Assembly: GCA_021442155.1 (NCBI GenBank) | Contig: CM038214.1 | Span: 21,229,808 to 21,293,807, forward strand | Direction: 5' to 3' | Length of the DNA: 64,000 bases | DNA from: Cymbidium sinense | Taxonomy: Eukaryota; Streptophyta; Magnoliopsida; Asparagales; Orchidaceae | In this document: piece after piece, positions 23,152 through 34,925 of the stretch | How positions within the stretch are numbered: position 1 is the stretch's first letter | Layout of the letters: every line of letters starts with the position of its first letter | Made by a program: the position numbers and the translations under genes | The notes under the pieces: model-generated | What the model was told of the DNA's origin: nothing | Database searches by the model: none | Seen by the model: the letters and a program-made list of their open reading frames with translations, nothing else

Positions 23152-23705
23152 AACCTGGGAAGTGAGGTAATCAAATGACCTCATTGGGGCTGCTTAAAGC
23201 CTCATATTCCCAGGATGTCCATACTATATACTTATTAACATTCAAACTTATGTAAATCTATATGTGAATCATAAGAAAGAGAGCAGTAACTTACATGTAA
23301 TGTATGTTGATGACTTAGATGATTATAGATGCATGTATTTTTAATAACAAAAAGGGATTTTTCATCTTTTAATTAAGCACACATACACATGTATGAAAGA
23401 TGTAAGCAAGTATGTCCCATTGTTAACTAGGGAAGTGAGGTAATCAAATGACCTCCTTGGGGCTACTTAAAGCCTCATATTCCTGGGATGTCTAGACTAA
23501 ACACTTGTATAAGGATGAAAATTATGCAAAGATTGTATTTTCTTTGGTTGAATTATGTATGCATATGAATTAAAGCTCTATCCAAATTCTAATACCAAAA
23601 TACATAAGAATGAAATAAAATAAGTACGTTTTATTATTAACCAGGGAAGTGAGATAATCAAATGACCTCTTTAGGGCTACTTAAAGTCTCATATTCTCAG
23701 GATAT
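23152..23705 (+). repeat. Three copies of a conserved foldable 65-bp motif
   Basis: Copies at 23,152, 23,424 and 23,639 share 'gaagtgaggtaatcaaatg', 'gggct(a/g)cttaaag' and 'tctcatattc'. A fourth, diverged copy is at 55,293 in the other long repeat. In the first copy the ends CCTGGGAA and TTCCCAGG are perfectly complementary, and the inside holds TGAGGT..ACCTCA and GGCT..AGCC arms, giving a three-way-junction shape. A longer unit containing 'gctctatccaaattctaat' is also duplicated (23,088 and 23,571). Confidence 0.7.
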
Positions 23706-26359
23706 CTAGACTATATACTTATTAACCTTCAAATCTATGTAAATCTATCTATAAACATAGGAAAGAGAGCTTAATTTCACATACTTAAGCTATAAGCACA
23801 TGCAAATTCTATATGTATTCATAACTATCATCACTCCACAAATTATTATCTATTTATAAACTTTAAAAAATAGATTTGAATTTATTAATGATAATAGCCA
23901 CACATATAATTAAGTCAACACATGCAAGCTTGCATAAATAAAATCTATTTGATTCATTTAGATTTGAAAACATGAATGCATGGATTCATATGACATACAA
24001 TATTTAGAGTGATTTGAAAAGAATTACTAAATATAAACACATGGTTCATTCAAACACATTAATTCCTAAGGACAATCACATCAAATAAAATTATTTAAAG
24101 AAAACCAAAGTTCATTATTAATTTGATTTTGGATTTGAGTTGAACTTAAAGAGGCGAGAAATTATTTCTTATTTTAACCCCATTCCCATATTGGTAATCT
24201 TAATTAGTTCAAGGCAAGATAATTAAATGGATTTTATAAATTAATTAAGTTAGAATAATAATTAAATCACTTAATTACCCTTTCCTATGCTTCTTTAATT
24301 TGATCAATCATTTAATCATGAGCCACAAATGAAATGAACATGTTAGAAAATAAAATTACAATGCTCCTAAAGGACCTAATGCAATTGGCTCATAATTATG
24401 GGTTAATTAAATCAAAGAATCTAATTAAGTACTTTATGATTTTTTCACACTTATAGGTTAATCATAATTTCCTTAAAGGTCTTTATGTTTTTAAACACAT
24501 AAAGAGGAACCCTTAATTTCATTGTTAATTATTTGATATGATTTTCAATTCAATTTTATTTAATTTAGTCACTTAATTAATTAATTAATTAATTCCTACC
24601 CTAATTAACTCTCTTAAAATGATATGGATTTAAGAAAGGGATTAAAGAAGAAGTCCTAAACCCATTCTCTCATCCATTCACTATTAAACAGTGATTAAGA
24701 AACCTCAATTAATCAAATCTTGATGTTTTGAATGTTAATTAATCACAAAATTAATTCTGAAGGTAATTAAGGTTTGAATCATTAATTTTCCCCAATTACT
24801 AGGCAATACATTTCAAGAAAATCATGAGAGGCAGAGGTCATCCCATTAAGTGGACACACAAAGTTTGGAATCATTTACCCAAGTAATTAAAGCTTAACTA
24901 AACTAATTAAGTTTATAATTAAACTCTAATTAAACCTTAATTACTATTCAAAACCAATTGAAAATAATTTTAGTTAAGTCCCCTCTGAATTACCTTTAAA
25001 ATGAGTATTTATTTATATTTTTTTATTTTTCTATAATTAATTAGGATTTTTCAAAGTTTTAGCCATTAAATGGATTAAGTAAGCCCTAATTTAGCCTAAT
25101 CCCCTCAACACCACATGGGTCGCTGATGTGCACACTTCCCATGTGGCACCACAAGATTGGTTACTTAAATGCATTATACTTAGTGCCTATGTGGCTAGCA
25201 GCAAATGCACTTTCGTCCCCACCATCCCATCTAAGATCGGATGGTGGAGATTAAACTCACGATTCTTAAGGGATTAAGTCAAAATTAACTAGTGGATTAA
25301 TCATGGACATCCATTTTGATCACATGGAATGAATGATACATGATCTATCATCTCTCACATGATGGAAGATGGACACCGTCCTCCTTTCTCTGCCAAATAC
25401 AAGCTTACCGGAGCTCAGATTGGCTCAGGATTGATCCCACACCTTTAGGAAAGTGATCTACAAAGATCCTACAGTTGGATTTGCATGACATACACATTTC
25501 CTTCAAAAAGGCCCAAAATAAATTGAGAAATCTTGATTTTAAGGAATAGTACCTTGCCAGAGCTGAAGATCGGTGAACCAACCGAGGTAGCTTTGCCTAG
25601 ACTAGGTGAAGCCCTATTGAAAAGCTTGCATGATGCCTCCCCGCCGGTTGCTCTATGGACCAAGAACCACCATGAACTATCGGTTGCTCCAAAGGCATCA
25701 TAGGGCACCCTTGGCTTAAGCCTAGGAGGTACTTCTAGTGGTCAAATTGATCAGGGGAGAGTTCGTTTCGACTCACCAGAGTTTAGTGAACGTGTGAGAA
25801 GAGATAATTTGAATGTGGATGAGTTTTGATGAAGTTAGACGGAGAGGGAAGCTATCCTATTTCAGGTGAGCTCGATTTAGTGTTTTTTAGTGATGGGAAG
25901 GGTTAGGGAACTCGAGAGGATGCTTTGGTGGCTCGTCTTGACTAGCTAGGGCTCTGAGAATGCTTGGTGGATAGGATTGAATCAAAATGAGGGGGTATAC
26001 CACCTCCTCCCTTGGATCAAATGGATGAGATTCATTTGGCTTCTAGCTACCCGTGGTAGCTGTGGGTGGCAAGGAATCATCTGAGGTGGCTTGGTTTGAG
26101 TGGCCAAAAGCAAGGGAGTGGCTACTAAGGGAGGAGAAGTGGGTGTCCCTTATTTCCAAGTGTTTCAATGGGGAAGGTGAGGTGAATTCACTTCCCCATG
26201 GGTCATGGGTCAGGTTAGCTAGTGTCCCATGCCTGGGTGGAGAGGCGCCAAGTGGATGGGGAATGGGTTTGACTATTCAAATGGGGTATTTGTCCTATGT
26301 GGTGGCCTTGACCCATTAGAATTTGGGCCAAATCAAGTTGGTTTTGAGCTAACACAAGG

Positions 26360-27240
26360 TGAGCTAAGGATGGGTCATGTCAAATTTCATAGGGTTTGGA
26401 GTTGATTTGAGTGGGTTTGGCTCAATTTGACCCATGTAGGTCAAATTGGGCTAGTTGGGTCATGTTGACCAATTGGTCAAATTGGATCAAACCAAGTTTG
26501 GGTCAAGTTCAAATGAGTATTTGGAATGTTTGGGTGCAATTGGTTCAGTTCAATTTGACTTAGATTTGGATTTGTCTCATTTGAATTCATTTGAGTTAAA
26601 TGGGTCAAGTTGACCAATTTGACCAAATTGGCTAAATTATCTTGGGTTAGGCATTGATTCATGTTCAATTGGTCAATTGAAGATAATTGTAGGCTTTGGT
26701 TTCAATTAATTTGGATTTAAGGATGATTTACGCAAAATTGACCCTTTAGATCAATTTGGGATAAATAGGTTAATTAATTTAATCAATGCTTTGGTCAAGT
26801 TCAACAATCAATTTGAAATGAACTTAAACCATTGGTTGCAATTGATTTAGGTTATATTTTGATTTGACCTAATTTGGTCTTTTAGGTAAAGTAGGGCCAA
26901 GTTCAGTCAAAGGGCCAATTAGGCTAGGTTTGCCTCAACTGATGGTCAAATCATATTCAATGGTTGATTTTAGGTTGATGTGAATTTTTGATTTCAACTG
27001 ATTTGGCTTAGGTTGAGGTTTGGCTTGTTTGCTTTTTGTAGGTTAAGTGGGTTCACTTGGTCAAATGACCAAGTTGACTTGGTTTGACCCAATTGATGGA
27101 AATTTTTCAATCAAGGATGATCAACAATCATCATAGGAGGTTTTGGATGGTTTGACTCAATCCAATTTGAGTTGGATTGAAGTTTTGCTCAATAGGTCCT
27201 TTGGGTCAAGTGAGCTTAAATTAATTAATTAATTGGTTGA
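26360..27240 (+). repeat. About 155-bp GGTCAA-rich satellite, array in copy I
   Basis: Repeated 'taggtcaa..tgggtcaagt..' segments. Anchors at 26,436, 26,591, 26,746, 26,882, 27,038 and 27,192 give spacings of 155, 155, 136, 156 and 154 bp. Many TTGACC/GGTCAA pairs are inverted relative to each other (for example GGTCAAGTTGACC). The same monomer length is found in copies II and III. Confidence 0.75.
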
Positions 27241-27830
27241 TTTTGAATTGAGTTGGGTTGAGTTCAATATATGAATTGGAATTGATTTGAGGTTTTGATT
27301 ATAATTGATTTAGTTCAAATGGATTTTATTTGATTTTTAAGTCATTGGTTAACTTGGTTGGATTGAATTGATTTTGGTTTGGCATGGCTTAATTATAGAT
27401 TGTAGATTTTGTTTTGGAATGGTGATTGAAAGATTGAATTGATTAATGAGAAAATCATTCAAGCTTAGAATTCATATTGTAGAGGATTTGACTAAGTCCA
27501 TTGGATTAAGTCATGGGCTTAGGTTTGGATTTGATTGAATTGATTTTCTTTGAGGATTTGGATTTGATTATGGGTTTAGATTTGATCATGGATTTGATTT
27601 AATTGGATGATTGAATTGATTTATGAGAAAATCAGCTGAATTTGATTTGGATTGAAGGGTAAGTTAGCTAAGCTCATGGAGTTAAGTCATGGGCTTAAGT
27701 TTGGTTTGATTGAATTGATTTAATTTTGGTTTGATTTGGAATTCAATTATGTAGATTTGAGATTGGATTGAGTTTGGACAAATTGAATTTGAGGTTTGGT
27801 TTAGTCTAAAGAGGTAGACATGGATTGGTT
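27241..27830 (+). repeat. Diverged tandem segments with 'gagaaaatca'
   Basis: Segments 'attgaattgatt(a/t)atgagaaaatca' and 'aagtcatgggcttaggtttgg' recur about 170-180 bp apart (27,436 and 27,612; 27,510 and 27,687). They are the counterpart of the 188-bp units at 59,488-60,310 in copy III. Confidence 0.55.
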
Positions 27831-28030
27831 AGGCTATAGGGTAGGTGAGTTTTCCTAAGTCCTAAGGCATAGCCTAATCTTATGATCAACCCTTCTAAGT
27901 CTCTAGGCTTAGGTTAAGTGTTCACCTAATCACTAGAAGTGTCTTAGAACTAAAGAGCTCTTAGTGTCTAGAAGACTCCTATGTCTATGATGAGAAGATT
28001 GAATCCTCACTCTAAAAGTGAGGTCAACAA

Positions 28031-30200
28031 TGTTATTGTGGTTTAATTATAAATATGTTTCTCAATGGCCTTTATGACTCAATGTAAGTGTTTATTTAGG
28101 TTTTAATAACTCAAGTAAGTCATGTTTAAATTGTTAAAATTAAATCATTCCATGATCTATTATTCCATTTGGGTAGCTAGTAAGGAGTACAATGAAGTGG
28201 CCAAAATTATTTAATTAAGCATATTCTTAATTACAAATGGAGCCCCCCTTGGTCTTGGTAGTTATGGAGGTAGTTTTAAGGAAAAGTTATGTATTTTGGC
28301 CATACAATAGGTGTGTGACATGTGGAAAAATGACTTATGACAAAGAAATTATTAGTTTAAGATATAATGAGAAGTTATTTTATGTTATCTTTGGAAGAAT
28401 TTTGAAATTCTATGGTGTTTTAGGCTTGGAGGAAAAAACCTTGAAGGTTTCTTGGTTGTATCTTTCATCTCTTAACATAATACTTTGGTGAGTAGTGTGT
28501 GGTTATCCCTTTAGTGTTCCTAGAAATAGTTCATTGAAGATTGTTCTTTTTTAATGAATCTTCATACATATCATACTATATTCTATACCACAAAATTCTC
28601 TTCCTAAACCTATCTACAAGGGTCGAAGAAGTTTTGGCTAAAATCAGACTTTGTTTGACTACATCTAGGGTTAGGACATTCTAAACTCCACCAAATAATT
28701 TCACATCCTTCAAATTTAATCTACAAACATTGTAGATTAGTGTCTATGTGTTTTCCTTATATTTTTGTGATGCTTTGTTAAGTACCAATTTTGAAAATCC
28801 TAGCCTTCATTATTCTAACCAATGTGTTTATTTTTTATATAACCATTATAAAAGTTCAAAAGAAATTTCAAATATACTCTAAAAAACTAAAACTTTTAAT
28901 ATAATTGATTGTAAGTGTTCTTTATCCATTTCAAGTAAAATCTAGGATTTTCACTTGATATTTTTAAAATAAAAAGAATTTTTCCAAAGTCAATGAAATA
29001 AAGATATATTTGACATAGTTGGCTTCTTAACCCTAATTAACCTATCATAACTTTCCAAAAGCTCCAATTCTTCATGAAAATTCTATCATCATACATCATA
29101 CAGAGTCAAAACATTTTTCAAAAGAAAAGTGCTTCGCACCTGGCTGAACCTTCAAACATTATGGGAAGACCTAGATTGGATTAACTTACCTTGTGTCAGT
29201 TGAAGATGAAAAGTCAGACAACTTACATTCAAAGATGAAGATTCTTTATACCACTCCTTTTTTCCATTTTTTGCATTGCAAATAGAGAATGAAATTGACC
29301 TGTATCTTGACTTTAGTCTCCCTAGTCAAACAAGATATTCTTGATGTTTAGAACAGTCATGATCAAGAAGAATGTCATCGAAAAAAGAAGTAGCTATGGT
29401 AATTCTATGGTGCAGCTCCTGATGAGGAGATATGCTGAGATGATGGAAATTAAATAAAAGAAAGAAGCTTGATGAAGGTTGAAGCGGTATTCACATTTCA
29501 AAACCATCTTCTACCATTACAACTTGAAAATTCAATTCCCATATCATTTTAGTATTAGAGACAAAAGATCCCAAGACTTTTGGAGTATATTACCATCATT
29601 CTAGAGGAGGTTTTCACCAAGACTATTTGGAGTGGATTACCATTATTTTTTAAGTTTTCAAGTGTACAAGGCAGAGAAACATAAGCATCAATTTAAAACA
29701 TTTCCTTTAGAAAAAAGAAAGGAGGGAGGAAATCAACTCTCTTCACTTAGAAACTTTTATTGCTCCCATTTTGAATAAAGTACTTTTAATTTTTGTTTTA
29801 TCTTATATTTGATTCTTATTATTTGCAGGTCAAAAGGGAATTTGTGTACTTTGCGATTTGTTCTTAATATTTACTCTAGAAATTCCACATCTTAAACTTG
29901 TTCCATACGTACTTTAAGTGATCACTTTGAGTGATTATAACTTTAAGTGATCACTTAGCAAGTTGTGTGACCAAATCCTAAATCTTACTTTAATAGTTAT
30001 TTGTCACATAAAAACCTTTGAAATTCTACTTTCAAATTTTGCTTGTTAAAGTGTTATTCTCTTAGTTTAAGTGTTGTAATTTGCTAGCAAAAAATAATAA
30101 GAAAAAAAGTTGTGAATTAAAGTTATTTTATTGTATTTTTTATTAGTTTAGATTGAATTATATTTACATTCAAGTGTTTGAATATAATCTTCAAGTGTTT
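28031..30200. other. Unassigned AT-rich stretch, probably retroelement leader
   Basis: No supported gene. An 84-codon plus-strand frame at 28,237-28,491 matches nothing I know. The stretch from about 29,100 to 30,200 lies just upstream of a Ty3-gypsy gag on the same strand and may be its untranslated leader. Two palindromes containing AAGTGATCACTT lie at 29,916-29,927 and 29,944-29,957. I could not find a primer-binding site. Confidence 0.4.
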
Positions 30201-30235
30201 AAATGCTTCTTAAGAGTGTTTACATAGAAAAAACT

Positions 30236-31020
30236 AGAGGAGGGAATGGATAAGGTAAAAGCACACATGAAATAATTGAGTATAACCATAAATGCCCAAT
30301 TTCAACAAATCCTAAACCAATTAACTAACCGTAGGTTGCATCACACCCCTCCTCACACACCTCCAATCATCATTTTGGAGAGGAAGAACCACAAGAATAT
30401 AGAATTTAACCCTTATCTAGGAAACAAAAATAAATTATAAGGGAAAAATATTAGAAGATGTCTTCAAGAGAGTTAAAGTAGACATTGTCAAATTTGATGG
30501 ATCTTACAATCCAATCAAATTTACTAGGTGCCTCCACCAAATGAATAATATTTTTTTGGTATGGGATGCTAGATGAATAAATGATTTCTTTTGTAAAGAT
30601 GAAATTGGATGGCCATGCTACGATGCAATGGGACAACTACCTTAGAGAGCATTCCATATCTTTTAGAGAAACCACATTTAACTTGGGAAAAAATGAGTTG
30701 AGATCTTAAATCAAAATATTACACTATAATGCAATAGAAAATAATTATGCCCAACTTCTCAATCTAAACAAAGGTTTAATGATAGTTAAAGGGTACAATA
30801 ATTCCTTTGAGAACCTTCTAGCTAGAACTAAATCACATGACACACTTTGGCACCAAGTGCATAAATTTATTTAAGAATTCAGGATTGATATTAAGCTTGA
30901 AGTGGAGATATGAGACCTCAAAACATTTATGGAGCCTTTTATATTACCATAATTATTGAAAAACATAAAATGATTTTCATAGCTTCTAAGTCATGGCCAA
31001 CCCAAAACCAAGTCTCTTTA
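30236..31020 (+). pseudogene. Ty3-gypsy (chromovirus-like) gag relic
   Basis: Plus-strand translation, in frames broken by stops, gives ERKNHKNIEFNPYLGNKN (about 30,370), KVDIVKFDGSYNPIKFT (30,472) with LHQMNNIF, then YLREHSISFRETTFN (about 30,640) and FENLLARTKSHDTLWHQV (about 30,808). This follows the Retrotrans_gag layout: 'v.i..FdG..dp..f..Wl...e..f', a Trp-rich middle, and 'v..y...F..Ll'. The capsid protein would package the element's RNA in the cytoplasm. No zinc knuckle is visible. At least six stops interrupt it. Confidence 0.7.
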
Positions 31021-31269
31021 AACTTCACACCTAAAGCTATACAAAATCTTCATCCAACTCATCATTTTCTAATGATCTAAGTACTAAAGTACAAAAAAAG
31101 GTAAATGTGCTTGAAAGAGAAAATATAATAAAGAGCATATACAAAGCCAATGTATGGCATAACTTTTGGTTAAATGAAGATAACACTTGTGAAGAAGAAA
31201 TAGAACACATTGGTGTAGAAAATGACACTTTTATTTGATGAAGATGCACAAGTAGTGGATGATACACAT

Positions 31270-31590
31270 TTAGGTGTAATGAAATGCTTATCTATCACTC
31301 CCATTAAAGAACATGACTAGAGAAGAAGAAACATATTTCATATCTTTGGTGAAGTGAATGGAAAGAATTGTATGAACATTCATATTAAGGGAGTGTCATG
31401 AATGTGGTCTCACTCATACCTTACTAAGGACAACCTCAAGGTTGAGCCACACCCATCTATATTTAAGATAGTTAGGTTAACAAAACATCCCCACCATCAC
31501 TTTAGTTACCTAGTCCCATAAAGACAAGGATATATAAAAATAATTTATGGTGTGATGTCTTCTAGGAGTGTGCATTTCATGGTTTAAATT
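31270..31590 (+). pseudogene. Ty3-gypsy retropepsin relic, truncated
   Basis: The broken plus-strand translation gives NIFHIFGEVNGKNCMNIHIK (about 31,330), where plant gypsy proteases have 'R.nIFHt.c.v.g+.C.lIID.GS'. The catalytic Asp-x-Gly triad is replaced by KGVS. It continues with PHPSIFKIVRL, VNKTS and, in another frame, IYKNNLWCDVF at about 31,530. There, functional enzymes have 'y.D.lwCDVlPM...hiLLGRPW'. The expected GRPW end and the linker to RT are absent; a different sequence begins at about 31,590. It is in register with the gag upstream, so both probably belong to one element. Confidence 0.65.
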
Positions 31591-31990
31591 TAAAATCCAA
31601 ATGAATCTTTTAATTTTTCATATTTTTTATTTGATTTTTGTTTAAATTTGCCAATTTTTGGTTCTTAGTTTATTAATAGATTTTATATTTTTTTTAAATC
31701 TAGTAAAACTAAATAAAATAATTTAGGGATTGGATTTTAAGCCAAAACTAGTTAGGTAAAGCCAAAATCCCTCATTCCTTGCCCTGGATCTTATTGCTAT
31801 AGTAGTAGAGTTAGGTTTTCTCGTTGGCCATGGCATACTTCCTCCATTATTGAACATCCCATCATCCCCCATCAAGTCATCTATATCTTACAAAACATAA
31901 AGAATTTCCACATCTCTCTCATCTCATAGAGTATCCACATCTCTTTCATCTCCTTGAGCCTTAACATCTCTCTTAGAGAATAGCCATTGA
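31565..31990. other. Unassigned stretch, possibly hAT-like end
   Basis: The AT-rich part 'ctaggagtgtgcatttcatgg' followed by 'aaatccaaatgaatc' and repeated 'ttttgat/ttttgg' faintly resembles the termini of plant hAT elements (TAGGGGTGTGCA plus aaccgaa-type subterminal repeats). The match is weak and overlaps the last protease piece. From about 31,880 the 'cacatctctctcatctcatagagtatc' and 'cacatctctttcatctccttgag' direct repeats are visible. No gene is seen. Confidence 0.25.
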
Positions 31991-32059
31991 AGCACCTTAC
32001 CACTAGACTATTGAATGAGAATCAAAAGTCAAATATAAAAAGAGGTGGGACCCTCAAAG

Positions 32060-33300
32060 AAAGATCATTCGATGGGCATGGAACAAAGTGTCCAACAATT
32101 TGTAACTTACCTAGATTTATTTGAAATGGAGGATAGGATTGCTCAGTGTGAAGCCATCAAAAATCACACCACAAAGAGCCCAATCTAAAGAAGAACAAAG
32201 GATCCATGAATTCAATCACTCATCGAGCTCAAAGAGGAAAAAGACACCCATCTAGGGTCCCAAATGCTTAGCCACATGAATTCTCTGATTTCAAGGATGA
32301 CTATGATACTAGTGAAGAAGGTGTGTTAAAGAAATAGCTATAGATGACCAACACTTTCTCTATAAATATTGTAGAAGCTTGCCCTCCTCATAAGCTCAAG
32401 ATCCCACTCTTGAATGTTACGGAGGTCAAACATACCCCACTGACCACATAGCCTATTTTGAGCCAACTACATCATTATTAAACTTATATGAAGCAATGAA
32501 GTGCTGGCTTTTCTTCGTTACTTTCAATGAGTTGATTCTTAGGTGATTCTCACACCTTCCTTGAAGAGTCGCCACATCATTCATGACTTTAAAAGAATGT
32601 TCACCATGTAATTTGCCAATGTTTAGAAGTGTGAAGAGTTCTCAAGCACTCCTACATGGTGGTGGAGCCTGTCCTGAGGAAGTTCATCACTCATTTCCAA
32701 TGAGAAATGCTAGCAGTCAAAGATTTGGAGCTTGTAGTCACCCAAGCAACACTCTCCTAAGGTCTACAGGAAGAGCCTTTTAGGTATGCCTTAGGGATCC
32801 AACATCTAAACATGCTCACTGAACTACTGGAGTTGTTGAGCAATCATGTAAATATGGAAGCATATAATGAAGTGGCCCAATCAAAATAATAAACTAAGGT
32901 AAAGGACTTACTGATGTGGTCTTAAGAGAAATAATCTAAGGAAGGATCTCAAAGGTGGAGATCAAATAAAAGAAGACAAAGTACTGAGGTGGCACTTTAG
33001 AAACATCACTATTCACTATCCAGGTGTTGATTATGCATAGTTTGCTCTAGTGGCCCCTCTGAGAGTGTCCATAGTAGAGTTTATAGAAGCGATCCAAAAT
33101 AAAGATTATTTCAAGTGACCACCACCCATGAAGGTAGCTGAAGTATTTGACTAGTTAAGATATTATGCTTATCATCATGATCTTAGGCACAACACTAAAG
33201 AGTGTCACCATTTGAAGAGTCAAGTGGATGAACTGATAAAAGTAGGAAAGCTCAAGGAGTTCATTAGGAAAAAATAAAAATAGATCATCAAGGCTGGTAA
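32060..33300 (+). pseudogene. Tat-type gag relic with His/Cys motif
   Basis: Stop-ridden plus-strand sequence. The firm part is at 33,112-33,290, which reads PPPMK, then YYAYHHDLRHNTKECHHL, then SQVDELIKVGKLKEFI. This is the 'kYC.fH.d.GHdTeeC..Lk..ie.LI..G.L..fi' signature at the end of Tat/Ogre gag. The first Cys is Tyr and the GH is RH here, so the zinc site is lost. Weaker pieces upstream (about 32,700-33,000) include KLLAP-like and HYPGVDYA stretches that I cannot place firmly. A short open frame at 32,583-32,783 is not obviously part of gag. Confidence 0.65.
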
Positions 33301-33462
33301 TTACCTTGTGTCCACATACACTATTCATATTGCATGAGTCATATCCACCATCTTTAGGGGAGATGGCAAATCTTCTAAGCAGGCTAGTATGAAAAGGCTA
33401 CAATCTAGAGAAGTGAACTTAGCATCCATGATGTAAGCCCTACTACCATCGCTAATTATTTT

Positions 33463-33894
33463 TTTAGATAGGGATAGACCCGCCATTGGGAATCACTACA
33501 ATGACATAGTTATGGTTATATTACACCGCTATCAAGTAATGTCTATTTTGATTAACAAAGGGTGCTCACTTATTATTTTTTAAACCGCCTTGGATAAATT
33601 GGGCATAACAAACTCTAAACTCACAATTACTATAGTTTACTATATGGTTTCTCAAAGGAGAATAAAGCAACTAAGGGAATGATCTCTCTCCCATCACTTG
33701 AGGGAGGAAAGAAGAAGTTCACAACCATGGCTGACTTCATCGTAGTTGAGGCCCCAGCTACCTACAATGCAATCTTTGGATATCCTCTACTCAACACATT
33801 CAGATTTATGGTATCAATGTATCACATAGCCATTAAATTCCCTAACATTGGAGAAGAGATTACCATGAAGGAAAATCTCATGCATGTTACTTAA
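33463..33894 (+). pseudogene. Tat-type aspartic protease relic
   Basis: The translation begins FLDRDRPAIGNHYNDIV, like the 'F...D.......HnDalvi' start of Tat proteases. It continues with MSILINKGCSLIIF (33,542), where active enzymes have 'vLvDnGSSlNil'; the catalytic Asp is Asn. The C-terminal half is still open at 33,679-33,894 and reads ADFIVVEAPATYNAIFGY and PLLNTFRFMVSMYHIAIKF. This matches 'F.Vvd.p..YN.ILGRP.Ln......vSt.H..iKFPt'. The enzyme would cut the Gag-Pol polyprotein; this copy cannot. Confidence 0.8.
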
Positions 33895-33984
33895 AGATCG
33901 TTGGTGGGTCAAACAAGAAAGATGAATCTAAAATAAATAGCTTGAATCGGATTAAAGTCCTCGATGGTATAGAAGAAATTATAG

Positions 33985-34925
33985 TTGGTAGGGTAATGGA
34001 TGAGCACTAAGAGTTTGTTTGGCTTTCTATCCCAAACATAAGGAAACCCTCATTTGAACTCTACTAGATAATATAAATGTATTCACTTGGAAACCATAGA
34101 GATGCAAGGTATTTATGTCAATGTTGCTTGCCATGGCCTCAATATTCACACAAATGTGTGCACCATCAAACAAAAAATGAGAAAAATGATAATCATACTC
34201 ATCGAGCCTATAAAGAAAAAGGTTGCCAAACTGGTTGAAGCTAATTTCATTAGAGAAGCTCAATACTCAAGTGGGTGTCCAATGTAGTTATGGTATAAAA
34301 GTCAGGTGGCAAGTTGAGGATGTGCATTGACTTCAGTAATTTAAACTAAATGTGTCAAAAATATAGGTATCAACTTTCATGAATAGATGAATTTGTTGAC
34401 AGGGTGGATGGATTCTCGATGATGAGGTTTTTAGATGCCATTTCATGATACCATCAAATTCAAATGCACCATGCAAACTATGAGAAGACAACCTTCATTA
34501 CTGATGAAGGATTACACTACTAAAGAATCATTCCCTTCAGGCTTAAGAACGCATAGTTACATACCAAAGACTCATGGACCAAGTGTTCAAAGAGTAGAAG
34601 AAGAGAAATGTAAAATTCTATGTTGACAACATACACGTTAAAAGCAAGTCACATGTGCATCATATTTAAGACCTCAAGAGACATTCACCATACTTTGAAG
34701 GTACAACATGCATCTTAATCCTTTGAAGTGCGTCTTTGGTGTTGGTGCAAGAAAGCTTTTAGGATTTCTTATTACCCCTGAATGAATAAAGGTGAACCAA
34801 GATAATGTGAAGGCTATACTAGACATGCCCTCACCAAAGAATGTGAAAGAGGTGTAGCAACTTACTAGACGGGTAGCAGAATTGTACATATTCATCTCAA
34901 AAGCTGGGGAATGATGCTCATCATT
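33985..34925 (+). pseudogene. Tat-type reverse transcriptase relic
   Basis: Conserved RT blocks are readable across several frames. They include VAKLVEANFIREAQYSSG (34,226), SGGKLRMCIDFSNLN (34,301), RYQLS with IDEFVDRVDGF (34,367), FLDAISWYHQIQMH (34,427, motif A with its catalytic Asp), EKTTFIT (34,484), IPFRLKNA (34,528) and FYVDNIHVKS (34,616). The last is the YVDD active site with the second Asp changed to Asn. Later pieces follow 'LNP.KC.FGV....FLGF.v' (about 34,710-34,770). At least ten stops and shifts are present. Confidence 0.85.

Larger units (their letters stand above)
22627..28030 (+). repeat. Long 5-6 kb dispersed repeat, copy I (LTR-like)
   Basis: Non-coding, AT-rich, with a GC-richer centre (about 25,100-26,330). 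It is colinear with 54,767-60,616. Matching landmarks include 'catatctatacat' (22,980/55,110), 'ggctacttaaagcctca', 'agaggtcatccc' (24,835/56,680), the 'gatcgg/aatggtg' GC-rich block (25,235/57,090), the GGTCAA array, 'cacctaatcactaga' (27,922/60,509) and a shared end 'aggtcaacaa' (28,021/60,607). Identity is low outside these blocks. Two such copies in the same direction flank retrovirus-like genes, suggesting long terminal repeats, but I see no clear TG..CA ends or primer-binding site. Confidence 0.7.

Noticed and set aside
23152..23220. tRNA gene suggested by the cloverleaf-like fold
   Set aside because: There are no conserved tRNA A and B box sequences, no anticodon arm of proper length and no T-loop sequence.
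25469..26319. Open frames at 25,469-25,708 (minus) and 26,053-26,319 (plus) in GC-richer DNA, at first taken as possible host exons
   Set aside because: They lie in the long dispersed repeat. The colinear part of copy III has no matching open frames, and no protein family is recognisable.
28237..28491. 84-codon plus-strand frame with a Cys-x2-Cys pair
   Set aside because: A single CxxC is not evidence of a zinc protein. No similarity was recognised and there is no gene context.
31565..31760. Full hAT element start
   Set aside because: Only the first dozen bases resemble a hAT end, no partner terminus or target duplication was found, and the stretch overlaps the last protease piece.
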